Assembly: GCF_029633865.1 (NCBI RefSeq) | Contig: NC_079222.1 | Location: 35,409,987 to 35,473,986 of the forward strand | Direction of reading: 5' to 3' | DNA from: Lampris incognitus | Lineage: Eukaryota > Chordata > Actinopteri > Lampriformes > Lampridae | Length of the DNA stretch: 64,000 nucleotides | Shown: piece after piece, positions 33,230 to 46,900 of the stretch | Numbering within the stretch: position 1 is the first letter of the stretch | Layout of the letters: the number at the start of each line of letters is the position of its first letter | The notes under the pieces: model-generated | Databases searched by the model: none | The model's input: only the letters and a program-made list of their open reading frames with translations | Told to the model about the DNA's origin: nothing | Position numbers and translations under genes: made by a program

Positions 33230-34002
33230 TTAAACGGCTAGACTAACCGGACATGACGAAACGCATTATTGTCCATTACGTCAGGTCTCCGAGACGGCTG
33301 CGCGATGACGTCGGACCCACTTAACGCTTCTGCCGAGCAGGGGATGGACCCGCGGTGATGAATGGGGATGGGAGCCGAGGTTGTTGAGGGGAGAGCTGTC
33401 CGACGGAGTGTCAAGGACGTAGTTTGACGTTTGGACCCGGTGTGGGCTTTACACGACAATCAACCGTTTGGACGACGATGTTAAATATTTAGCGTTGGCT
33501 GGCTAGAGATAGGCGTCTTCTCCGGACAGCGCGCACCGACGGCGAGCCAGCGAATGGACGAAGCTAGCCGGCAGCGCGTGTACCGCTCGACCCGTGGCGC
33601 GACAACGAAACCGGCGGATTCCCGAGCCGGCGCCGCATCGCACGACCTCGCTCCGGAGTTACGACCTGTTGTCGCGTGCGGCGTTTCGCGCGAGCACGCC
33701 CGCGCAGCCCGGCGACGTCACAGCGCTTGATGTGTTCCGGGCCGACATGCGTGCGCCGACACGTCTGTTCGGCTGAGCGATGAACCCACACCCCGTCGCG
33801 TCCCAGAGGAGCAGAGCAGCGAGCCTTTGCCGACCGAACCGCGCCGCTACTCCGCCGCCAAGCCGCCGCCGTTAACGCAGCTTTACCCGGGGAGGGGAGG
33901 CTAAAAGGCAGCGGCTAGCTTCCCGCACCGCACCGCCCGCGGAGAGATCCGCTCACAGCATCGCCTCGACCTGAAGTCAGCGACAAGATCCGCCGAAATG
34001 GG
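33230..34002 (+). promoter_or_regulatory. homer1 CpG-rich promoter and 5' UTR with CRE-like sites
   Basis: CG dinucleotides are dense up to the homer1 ATG. Three octamers are each one base from the CRE consensus TGACGTCA: TTACGTCA at 33276-33283, TGACGTCG at 33306-33313 and CGACGTCA at 33713-33720. Homer1 is an activity-induced gene in mammals and CREB control is reported, so these are plausible. No TATA box is obvious; the transcription start is not fixed. Confidence 0.7.
33998..34002 (+). CDS. homer1: homer1 coding exon 1 (five coding bases)
   Basis: Only ATGGG is coding, context CCGAAATGG. The donor is GGG|GTACGT. The start is fixed by the MG-EQP split conserved in the Homer family. Confidence 0.9.
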
Positions 34003-37000
34003 GTACGTAACTGGTGGCCGCCTGTGATTTCAGCCCTCCCCTGGTTCGTGTATAAGCTGTTTTACATTTCGGAGGGTTTGACGAGGGTAACCTGGGCAAC
34101 CCGCCGAGCTGTGACCAACATGGCTAGCTAGCCGCCCCGGTGGCTAGCTTGTATGAAGTTTGCGCCGGTCAGCCCCTGTTGCCTCGGCGTGTTATAGGAG
34201 AACGGACCAAGTGCAGGTAGCGCAAAGCAAAGCGTCGGCGCTCATGTATGAACCGATGGAGGCGCAGTGTGCGGGGCGACGTTACGCCCGCCTCGCGTCC
34301 GCATCCTTCACTTGGTTGGGAGTCGTGGCACAGAACATGGCTCTAGCGCAGACCGCTGTTGGTAATAAAGGGGGTTGTCCATGATAAGACGGGGGATTAC
34401 AAATCACGACGGACCGGTTGCAGAAAAGCCTGCAACGAGGAAGCCCCGAATTCTCGGCTGACGACGGCGTAGAGCCCCCAAAACTCGCACCCTCAACAGC
34501 AAGCCATGAACAGGCAGTGTACCCGACTTGTTCCGGTTTAGTGATGCGGATGGTATTGTTTTCCCTTACTGCTCAATAGAAAGGGGCTCGTTACTTACCT
34601 TGGGCCCCAGAGTTGGGTTAATTTGCAGTAAAATTAATTTCCCCCGAGGGGATTAATTAAGGAAACTTTTTTTTTTAAAAAGGGAAAAAAATCTCTTGCA
34701 ATTGACTCGTGTAATGTATGGTTAAGAGAAGCTTAGGTCCTCCTAGTTCATAGAATAATACAGGTTTTCAAATGCGGCTGATTTGTTGGCGTATTGTGCT
34801 TGAAGGATGCACGTCATTGGCCAGTGATGTGTGCATTGCACCTTGAGCAAGGCACGTCAGGTCCTCGCTCACGTGTGAAGCGATGCATTTTCGAAGTGAC
34901 TGCTTTCCTTTCTCGCAGCGTGTTCAGAATCTGCTGTTGTAGCAGGTGCTGTCTGGTGTAATCAGGGAATATAATCACAGTAGCAGCTTGAAACTTCGCA
35001 CCTTTGAAAAAACATGATATTCAGGCTCTATGGCAGATGTCGTCACTTCTATCAAAACAGTGCTTATTATTTAATAGTTTACAGTAGTGACATATTACTA
35101 AGCAAAGCTGTAGTTCTGAGTTTTAGCCTAATTGGTGGGTTACTGTGAGAGAACGTATAGAAACGTGGGTAACACTTTAGTATGGGGAACATAGTCACCA
35201 TTAATTAGGTGCTTATTAGCATGCAAATTAGCAACATTTTGGCTCTTAATTGGTCATTATTACGTACTCATTAATGCCATATTCTGCATGGCCTTATTAT
35301 ACAACAAGTAAGCCATTAACTATGAGTTTTCCCTCTATAACCTCAGAATTATTGCTAATTAGTAGTACCATCTCAATATGCTTTGCTTAGTATGGCCTTT
35401 ATAAGGTGGTAGTACCACAAGAAGAGTTATTCTCCCTTACTAACACTTAATGAATATGGTCTGTTCTTACATAACAAAACACAAAACTACAAGTGTTGAT
35501 AGTGTTAAATTACTCTAAATTAAGTTTTTGTTACTTAGAATATGTTCCCCATACTAAAGTGACATCTTGATCATTACTAATTCACTAGTAATTAAGTTTT
35601 TTTTACTTAGAATATGTTCCCCATACTAAAGTGTTACCGAAACTTGTTCACTCAACTGAACTTTGTTGTGGAAAGAATTGCAACTTTATACGTGTGGAAA
35701 ATCTGCAAAACAACGGAAAACAAAGAAGAACAACAAAGTAAGAACCAACACTGAGAAGCCAGTCAGATAAATGGCAAAACACATTCAAATCTGCGCTGAC
35801 AGTTCAGCGAATGTTCTTGCTTTTATCGACAAACAGGGCCGTTTCTAAACATTTTTGGACCCTAAGCGACATCTTACAGCCCCCCCCCCAAGAAAACACA
35901 TCATACTCCTGCAAAGTAATATCTTTACTAATTTCTTCACCCATTTTCACACTACTGTGTCTCAGTTGAATAAATCACGAAGTCCCCATCGCTTCACAAC
36001 GTACCGCATAGCAAAGTAGAGTGTAACTTACCCTTTCTGATGATGCTAGTTTTTTCTCTTTGCGACAACGCGTTTTCAAGTAATCCAGTTTTGAAATTAT
36101 AGCAAATTTCAACATTGTCTCCAACATAGGCATGACATTACATCCCACTTTGTATGACCACCCCCTCCCCCCACAAAAAAAAGTATTTGATTTTCATTAC
36201 AATGATCCAAAAGTTGTGGTCAAAAGACTTGCACGGGTGACCTGTGCACAAGTAGGCTCATGTGGAAATAAGCACTTGCACCAACACAGGTCACCTCGAG
36301 TCACTTCAGGTCAGTCGTAGAGTATCCCACCATCATGGTTCTGATATTGCCAGATTCCAGACAATTTCCCCAACAGAATTATGAAGAGATATCTCTACTG
36401 CCAGCATTTTATGGAGAGATACATGTAAAGCCATAACAAATTTGTTGACACAATCTTTTTTTTCCCTTGATATAAAGGCTAATATAAGAATCTGCAAGTA
36501 TTATATCAAATGATGGAAGATCTGGAAAGCCAAGACTGTTCTGAAAAAACAGACATTCAAACAAGATAAGGCGTGCATGGCTAGCCCTTATAATGACCAG
36601 CGCTCAAAGTGGGCTGGTACTCACCAGTACACAGTACCGGCACTTCTACTGTTTACTCTGTAGCGTACCAGGACTTTTTCTTGGCACTTCTCGCAAGCTG
36701 CCAGTACTCATTTCTGCCCTCTCCATATCAGTTTCTCTGGGTGATTCATAATGGCCCTAAATAAACTGCATTACCCAGGGGACACTACGCGATGCTGACT
36801 TGTTCCCGTTCTTGCCTGCCTGCTTTTCTCTGTTGGCGGCTAGTCTAAGTAACGGTACATTAACCTTACAATATAGCCAGAAGGACAGCTGGACGTAGGA
36901 CATGGTGATGCAGAGGTGCTTGGTTTGTGTGCCACACTAGAAGTAGAGAGAAGAGAAAGCCAGGAATGTAGGGAACTAAGGCCTGATGAGGTCATTGCAC

Positions 37001-40000
37001 CACACACTAAAGCTAGTGTACATAATACATATTTTACTCTAATTGAAATAGTTGTCTCCTTGATTAAATATGTTTATGTTGTGAACATCAGTAATATCAC
37101 CTATGGTCATGAGCTTTGGGTAGTGACCGAAGGGGTGAGATCCCAGGTACAAGCGACTGAAATGAGTTTCCTCCGTAGGGTGTCTGGGCTCAGCCTTGGA
37201 GATAGGGTGAGGAGCTCCTGACATCCGGGGGGAGCTCGGAAGTAGAGCCGCTTCTCCTTTGCGTCGAAAGGAGCCAGTTGAGGTGGTTCGGGCATCTGAT
37301 TAGGATGCTTCCTGGGTGCCTTCCTTTGGAGGTTTTCTGGGCACGTCCAACTGGGAGGAGACCCGGGGTAGATCCAGAACTCGCTGCAGGGACTACATGT
37401 CCATTCTGGCCTGAGAACACCTTAGGAATCCCTAGGAGGAGCAGGAGGTTGTTGCTGGGGAGAGGGACTTTATGGAGTGCCCTACTTAGCTCGCTGCCAC
37501 CGCGACCTGACCCCAGAGAAGCAGCTGGTGATGAGATGAGATGAGATGATATGAGATCACATCAGCAATATCTCCTAGTATCTTAGGTGGGGCGCCTCCA
37601 TAGCTGAATGGTTAAAGTGCGTACCCCATGGCCACGCGGTCTCAACGTTGCAGGTTCAGTTCCAGCCGGCAACCTTTGTTGCATGTCATACTCTACTCTT
37701 TCTCCCCGATTTCCTGTCTACCTCTCCACTGCCACTGTCTAATAAAAAAGGTAAAAATACCAAAATAAAAAAGAAAGTAATAAAAAAAACAATGTGAATA
37801 AGAGGAGTACTGGCACTTATTTTTCTTTCCATTTCAAGCACCAATAATGACCAAAATAAGAGCATAAAGAGACAGTTCATCGTAAAATTAAAAAAAAACA
37901 TGTTTTTCCTCTTACCAGTAGTGCTATTTATCCATCTGGATCTTCTTGGTGTGAGTTGTCGGGTTTTGGAGATATCGGCCATAGAGATGTCTTCCTTCTC
38001 TTGAATATAATGGGACTGGATGGCACTCAGCTTGTGTTGCTCAAAGCGCCAAGGAATACATTCAACAAACTTAACAGTAAGTCTCTTTCCAGTAATTCTG
38101 ACCTGGTTACTCAAGATAATCCACAGACCTTGTTGTGAGCAGTTTCACGTAGGAAGTACTTTCATATTTTCTCAGAACTAACGACACCTACACGAACTGC
38201 TCACAACAAGGTCTGTGGCTTATGATTTTGGGCGAACTGTCCCTTTAAATGTAAAGGTAGTGAACATACCCTAGGGCTCGTAGGATTCATATCCCTGAAT
38301 GAAAATTAATGACTAGGCATACTTTATTGATTAATAAGGCTTTTAATTAACAAATAAAGCACAATATAAAAACGATAAATGACTATGTAAAAAAAAAATT
38401 TAGAACATGAAATTGAACAGATATTAGTAAGAGAATAAAATGAATCCTTTCTGTGTAAATCACAAGATTATTCCAATGCAATACAGAAATAATAAATAGT
38501 TTTTAACAAGTTCAATGCTCAGGAATATTAACAAATCCACAAGTGTATATTCATGTAAATTGTTCACTTTTAAAAAAATAACTGTGCATCTCGGTAAAGT
38601 GAATTCTGCGTGCTTATGTGAGCGTCCGTGAGGGACGTGTTTACGATGCTCTTCAACATTTCTGTCCCCTAGATTTTTTTTGATGCAGAGTTATCAATGA
38701 TGTCATCGTGTGACAGCCCGCTGTCGGTAGGAAACAAAAATACCCCCATGGGGAGCCCATTGCAGTCGCAGATGTTTGATAAAGGGAAAGAACCTGGAAA
38801 ACATTATTTCATTCTTGTGACGTTCCGCCGGGGCAAAGAGGGCCATTTTTCTATAGTTCAGTCTTGTGTACTGCCCAGAGAGACGCATCCAAGAGTGGTG
38901 AGACCATTCTCACTCACCTGTCCACCTGTGTGAGCAGATGGAGCCTCTGTCCCCCGCAGTCTAAGTGAAACATATAGAGATGGCCTCAGACACATGGCTC
39001 CAGCCGTCAGTCACCTGTTACCTGGACCCCAAGCAAGGCAGCATGAGGACGAAACTGTAATGTGACTGAGGTCAAGCAACCAGTAGTCATCGGTCTTTGT
39101 GTACACACACACACATACACACACACACGCACACGTCTATCTGAGTAAGACCACACAGAGGTATTGTGTATGTGTATTTTAAAGTAGAGGTTGTGCCAAA
39201 CCCCACTGCTTCCCTCTGTGAGTGGGTTAGCCGGTAAGAGCACGCTGGGATCTGATTGGTCGAGGGACCATGTGGGAAGGAGAGAGAGAGTTGGATGCTG
39301 CTCACAGCCCATGACCAGACCCGAGTCACGTGGCGGTTGCCATGGCGATGCAGCAGCTAAGTTAGTAAGGCAGGGTTATTTTTCTGTGCATGGTAAGCAC
39401 AGGCTGCAGCCAGCGCAGTGTTGACTCGGTTGAGGCCTTGTGGCTGTTGTGACATCTTGTTGTTTTTTCATTCACATTTTTCGGTGTGATTCTTGGGTAG
39501 GGAACTTTCATCATCACGCATTCAAATAAGCACCTCAATGAAGAACGGCTGTGTACTGATGACAAGTAATCTCTCTTTCAGAAAAAGCAGCCGTTGTGCT
39601 TACTACACGTATGAGTTGTGATGTTTTTCCTGGTAAAGAACCGTGATTTTTGGATGAATATGTAAATAAGTGAGAACACGCGTTTTCATCACATTTTCAT
39701 CATCATAATTGGATATTGTTGCATTTCTTTTAAAGCTGCATAAGGGAGTTTCTGCCCAGTGGCGGTAAACGAAGCAGCACATATTCCCCATATTCTGCCT
39801 CATGTCGCTTGTATGACGTAAGAAAACAATCGTGCGTCGTGGCTTCTAACACCGTGACTTCTGATATTTTTGCATATATTCTTATATATATTATATATGT
39901 TTATAAATTATATATTATTATCATTATTTTATAGTATCATATATTTAAAAACATTCATTCATTGTTCATATTTATTATATATTACATAATATATATATGT

Positions 40001-40892
40001 TATTATTTTTAGTATTATATTTATAAATATATATATAAATATATATAATATATCATATATATATATATTATATATATTTTAGTTTTATTTTTTTATTATT
40101 TTTTTGCATTTGTGTATAGCCAACAAACTCAAAGTAATCAATGTAAATTTAAATAGCGTGACTATAACATACACATTAGATAAATGCTACGCTATAAATA
40201 TATAAAATACATCACTTCCTGTGTACCAGTAAAGATTCAGCAGAAAAGCACAGCACATGCTCAGTAGTGACAAATCAGCAAATCCATGTAACCATTCTTT
40301 ATTACTGTCATTGGGGCTCGGGGGAGATATTTTCAACACTAATATGAATTAAAAAGTAATATTCTACCATAAAAATATTCCCCCAAGCACACTAAATAAA
40401 AATAAATTGCATAAAAATGAAACAGCAGCTAAGATAAGAGCAAATACACAGGCTAAGTGCCCTAAGAGAAGATGATTTGGTGGACTGCTGTGCTTAATGA
40501 CCCCCCATGAACTGCCCATGAATAAACTGCCCATGAATAAACTCATGAATGCCCTCTTAACTTCCGAACATCCCTGTTATTTTGTACTGAAGTCCCCCGA
40601 AACCTACGGTTTTCAGGGAAAGAGCAAGAGAAGAGGTTGAACTGACAATACTGATAAAGGCTTTGTTAGTAAGAAACAAGAAAACAATGAACAAAAAAAA
40701 AACCAAAACAAGACCTTCATGATGTGGACCACTTTTTATTTTGCATGTTGGAAGCCACACCACAACACTTTTCCTTTTACATGCAGACAGTACTCTTCTT
40801 TCTGTGCCTGCAGCAATGCAAATGAGAGTGTTTGTGTGCACGCATGTAATTGTGTGTTTGCATATGTGTGCATGTGCATTTGCTTGTACGTG

Positions 40893-40937
<45 letters not shown>

Positions 40938-43900
40938 GGGCGAGAGCAAGAATCCATGTGCTGGTGGTAAGTGGGGAAATTGCTGATTTGATCACATCTG
41001 CGGTCAGATTCCTGTGCTGTGCCACTTGTTATTGAGACAAGTCATTGTAATTGCATGCTACAATACGTTTCATTGTGGGAGGGATTACGGGCTAACAATC
41101 GCCACACACACACAGACACGTACCGGCTCAGGGTTTGATTGAGGCCACGCCGCTGCCCCGATGACACTGTGAAATATAAAACACATGGGCAGAGTATGGT
41201 CAGTGGCCCAAGATGGAGAAGATGTAAACTTAATAACCTTTTATTGTGAGCAGTATAAGCTCCAGACATAGTGCTACATTTTTTTTTCCTGGTTGAATTT
41301 TGCACTTAGAAAAAATTCAGCTAAAATTAATGTTAAATTCCACAATGATCAAGACTTATTATTCTCCCATGTGTTACAGTACAGGCCTGGTTAAGGGTGT
41401 TTTTACTAAGACCAAGGAAAAAGCAAGTTTAAAATTTGTTAAATTCTCCCAGTAGTACTCGTAACATCCTGGCCATCCTGAGCTTGCATATATCTCTTGG
41501 TATATCATGGGCTGTTGGCTAATTCTGGTTTCAATAAATTCAATGTCCTTGCTCTCAGCAAGAATGACAGATTTCGTTGGTACAGTGTATTCTGTAAACA
41601 CATCACCGGCTCTGTGTGGCTCGCCGCACATTATGCAGAACGAGAGTCTATTCATGCCACGCCAACTTCCAATAAATTTTCAGCGAAAAGCTGCTGCAAT
41701 TAAATATATTGATCTATTTCAGCAATGATTTAAGATTCTGAAAAAAAAGACTTAAAGCTGCCCAGTCAGCAGATCTTAAGCAGATGTTGTTAGATGTTGG
41801 GAGAGACAGTATTTTACAGAGGAGTTGTAGTTGTGATAATATTCATATAGGTTCTTTTGTTGTTGTTTTTTTTTTTTTTTGCTCAAATAACTATTGCTGA
41901 AACAGCAGGTTGTCTATCATGGCAAAGTGATATTTGGACTGACCTCCATACAGGTTGAAAATAGTTTTCTTTACTAATTGTAGAAAATTATTTAATTCAC
42001 ATGGCCCAGTTACCATTACTCTAGTAGGCATTTTTTATCACTAATGTGTATGTGAGTCAACAGTCCCTCAAAAATATGGCATTAAAAGCCTTTAAAACAT
42101 TATGGCAGACACTTCAACCCTCCTAAAGTCACCCTGGTGCAAACTTCTGCTTGCACCTCAGCTTCAACTGATAGTTAAGAGGAGATGCTGCAGACAAATT
42201 ATGTTAGAGGACAGGAGAACGTTAGATGTCCTTGTGCTGATGAGACTATGCTTAATGATGAGTCCTTTAGGGTGCCAGTACACTCCCCCACCCACACCTA
42301 CACAGTTCCCAGAAATGGAAATTAGGCATCTTTTACTGCCAGTACAGTTCCTAATATTACTTTGGCATTGATTCTACTTTGAAATGTGATTTTGTTCTCA
42401 TCTTCTTCTCCCAAGAAAAAGCTGTTTACTCACCACATTGTAGTTGTCACCCCGTGGACCCACCACTTGCGGGGCTGAGCATTGGGGTAGGTTGCAATGC
42501 AGGGCGGGCAGCAGGCAAAGGCGGGTACCGGGGCAAGCTGACATCTGGAATCGCAGACTGGTCCAGGAGGACCAACTGGGAGGAGGCCCCGGTGGTAGAC
42601 CCAGAACTCTCTGGAGGGACTACATGTCCATTCTGGCCTGGGAACACCTTGGGATCCCCCAGGAGGAGCTGGAGGGCTTTGCTGGGGAGAGGGATGTCTG
42701 GAGTGCCCTACTTAGCTTGCTGCCACCATGACCCGACCCCGGAGAAGTGGCTGATGATGAGAGATGAGAGAGAGATTGTAGTTGTACAGTTTCCCAACAC
42801 AATAGTTTAGTATGTGCTTCACTGGCCCCTTTGCGTCTGCAGCACATCTGTGTCAAGGCGGTCGGGGCATCTTCGCGGGGTGGTGTCCGATGTTGCGCCA
42901 GAAGGTGGGCCGGTAGAAGGGATTGGGTATGGCAGTGTGCTGTGGTTCATATGCAGCCAAGCTATCTTCACAGTAGCACTGTCGGACTGTCAAGCTGTCC
43001 AAGCTGGTGTGAAAAATGTGTGCGCACCCTCACATGACCGACATCACTCTGATTAACAGAGTGTATCTTTTAAATAACATTGGCTGAGTCTCCCTGACTT
43101 AATTAACATATTAAGACATCAGAAGAGGTCCATAGAGGAAAGACTAAGCAAACTGTGCCAGAGAAGACCCCGAAAATTCAGAAGAATTAGCTCGCAGCCA
43201 AGTAGTCAAATCTTCTTTCCCTGGACACTTGGCAGATAGGCATCTTAGGACCAAATCTCCATAAGACGAGCACAGTTTCAGAAAGAAAAAAACAGCTAGT
43301 TTCAGTGTGGGACTGTAGTTGTTGATGTGAAAGAGAAAGCGTTTAGGTTATGTCCTCGGCATTTGTATTTGACAGGAATTTGCCTGTTGAGAAACTCGTG
43401 CTGGGAAGAGAAGTTCAGAAGGTCACCATGAAGATGGCTGAATTCAGTCCTGTTTTTTCAGTTACCTCAATCCGGCCAGCAGATTGCACCGCCAGTGATG
43501 TGGCGGTGGTGGGAGCCACGCTAAAAGCTTGTTGCTTGCTCAAGAGGCTTATTGACAACCTAAATGTAGCATGATGGTAGCTGCCAGCCTGTTGAAGATC
43601 AAGACTGTAGGGCCCGTGTGCTATTTTAGTCTCATAGTCAAGATGGGTAGAGGTTGTTTAAAATGGATTTTAATTCCACAAACTTGAGCATAGCAGAAAG
43701 CCGAGGCGCGTTCACATTATATCCTGGATACCAAATGATCTAAACATTTACAGACCTAACAGCCACCTTTATGTTGGTTAGTCTTTGTTGGCCTTATCAT
43801 TAGCAGGCAAATTCAACATGATATCAGTTTAGAAGTAGACGTCCTGTCTGTGCTGTAATTCCTTATGTATGACTCTATTGTAGAGAGGGATTTCAAGTGT

Positions 43901-46900
43901 TAGTCCACAACGAGAGCATCTCTGATGTCGATCAGGAATCAGGAACATTTACGTGTCATTTCATTTCATGAAAATGTGTATTACAAAAAAACTACAAAAA
44001 CTACAAAAAGTCATATATCCAACATATCCACAAAAAAAGAAAAAGAAAAAAAGAACAATGTCACTGTCCAAGAGAGTGAATGCCAGGATGACTGCTGGAA
44101 CTGCCGGTCTGCATGGGCTAGCAGTTAGCTTAGCCTGCCCCGCTTCCGCATCCTGTCAGACCGCCCTCGGTGTTTCCTCTTCGGTTGCAGCTCCAGGCAG
44201 GGCCGTGGTCCCTGGGCCTACTGGATGCAGCAGACCAAGCTCTCCCAGCCGATCCATCACCATCTCTCCCAGCCAGACACCTACGATACACCTCCCTGCA
44301 CTCCACATGACAACACCAAAAACAGTCAACGCCAGGCGAGGTGATGTAAAACTGAATGGATTTAAATCGAGTGAGTTGGCTTTTAACGAGATGCTACCTG
44401 GGTTTCATACTTGGCTACCAGGAATGTAAAGACGATAAGCAATCATCAGCAACAGGGTGATTTATTACCATTGCTGGCTACCACTCACACAACATTAGAA
44501 AACTGTCTACATCTGTTGTTAGCATTCTGAAAAATCCAGAAGGTCCCTAGTTCACTACACTAATTTAAGGTTGCCCAATACGTCTGTCACTTCTCAACCA
44601 TTACACGGTGGGGCTAATTCTAATATAATGACTGATTCTTATATTATTTCAACTAGGTGTTCAGACATTGTTTTATAAAATTTCATTTCAATAATTATAC
44701 AGCATCAGATGCCCCCTTCTCCTTTTCCTCGTGCCATCATCTATAATCTAAATATAAAAGAAATATTTATACATACCTAAAATCTTTATATCGTGGTGGC
44801 TACATCTGTCTTCCAAGTCTTTATCATCCCTACACTGTTCCGTCACACTTGGTGGGATACAGTAAGGACTTGGCCTTATTGTATCCCACCAACTGTGAGG
44901 GAACAGTGTGTAGAAGTATAAAAGTCATTGTTGCATGTGTAGTTTCTCTGTTGAGAGATGTTGCAAACTTTTTTTTCCCTCCAATATATTTACTGAGGTT
45001 TTAACAGTATAGAATGAACATACATTTAATAACTGAACATTTACATTGATGCATCTACCCACAAAAAAATAAAACAAAATAAAAGTAGACTTAAAAAAGG
45101 CAGCGTTTACATTGGAGGTATTTACACCATATAATGATGTACGGTACACACACACTTCATTATCATCTTCCGCTTCAGGGAGTGGTTTTATTTGCATTTT
45201 CCAAAAAGGCCATGAAAGCGGTCCAGATATGAGCAAAGTCCCTCTGTTTCCCTTTTGGTAACATATGTCAGTTTGTCCAGACCCAGACAAGTTGACAGTT
45301 CTTTAATCCATCTATTTAATGATGGAGGAGTTGTACTTTTCCAGCATAATGCAATCACTTTTCTGGCCTGAAGAAGTTCAAAGTCAGTTAATAGTGTTTG
45401 TTTCCTTGTTGCTGAAAGAACTTCTGGGTAAATTCGAAGTTTACTGGGCGTCCGGGTAGCGTAGCGGTCTATTCTGTTGTCTACCAGCAAGGGGATCTCC
45501 GGTTTGAATCCCCGTGTTACCTCCGGCTTGGTTGGGCATCCCCACAGCAACAATTGGCTGTATCTGTGGGTGGGAAGCCAGAAGTGGGTATGTGTCCTGG
45601 TTGATGCACTAGCGCATCCCCTGGTCGGTCGGGGCACCTGTTCGGGGGGGAGGGGGAACTGAGGGAATAGCGTGATCCTCCCATGCACTACGTCCCCCTG
45701 GTTAAACTCCTCACTGTCAGGTGAATAGAAGCAAATGGCAACTCGACAGCATGTGGTAGGCAGCCTCCCCCCCCCGCAAACTGCCACATGCCTTCTCCAA
45801 TACATGTGGTAGTCTGCAGGGGTTGCACCCCGGGTCGGCAGAGGGGTTGGAGCAGTGACCGAGACGGCTCGGAAGAGTGGGGTAATTGACCGGGTACAAT
45901 TGGGGAGAAAAATGGAGGAAAATCCCCCCCCCCAAAAAAAGGGAAAAAAAGAAAGAAAAAAGGGGAAAAATTCCAAGTATATAAAGTTTGGCACAGCGTG
46001 GGACATTTTTATTGACAATCTGTGAAAGACATTGTATGATTTTTTTTCCCAAAATAATTGAATCTGTGAGCATTCCCAAACACAGTGCAATAGAGTTCCC
46101 TTCTCCTCTGAGCATTTCACACAATAATCTAGGATATTAGGAGACATCTTATTGAGTTTAACAGGGGTTATGCATGTTCTCTTTAGCCATTTATACTGCA
46201 GTAATTTAAAACTTGTATTTATAGTTTGTGTTTGTGCTTTCAAACAGACCATTTCCTAATCTGTTATATCAATGTCATCATGTGTATCTGTTCTCCAACC
46301 ATTTAATTTGTCTACTGATGATTCCTCAGAATTTGTCATCAACAAATTATAAAATCTTTATATATGGCCTCGATTGTCTACGTTTTCAAATACAATTTCG
46401 ACAATGGTGGTATGGATGTTATCTTTTTGTACTCTGATAATATGAAGCGCCTTAGTTGTAAGTATTTGAAAAAATGTTTCCTAGGAATTTGATATTTTCC
46501 ACATAATTGATCAAATGAAAGATAAGTCCCATTTGCAAAAAGATCTGAGATTTTTTTAATACCCCTGTTAGCCCAGATTTTAAATCCTGCGCCCACTTTG
46601 CCAGGTGTGACTTGATCATTTCCCCAGATAGGAGTAAATTGTGATATTGTTATGGGTTCACCCGCATATTTATGTTCAGATTGATATGGAATTTTTAAGA
46701 AAGGAGTTCCTTTGTTTGTTTGTTTGTTTGTGTTTTGTTTTTTTTTAATATCTGAAGAATACATGAATAAGTTTAATGGAAGGTCTGGGATAGATTTTTG
46801 TTCATTGTCAACCCACGCTTGGGGTGTAGATGGAGAGAAACAAGACATTGTGGAAGTCAATTGGGCAGCCCAGTAATACCATCTCAGATTGTGTACTTGA

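Noticed and set aside
40557-41035. Several overlapping frames with runs of Thr-His or Cys-Val
   Set aside because: They run across a (GT)n microsatellite and have no other similarity.
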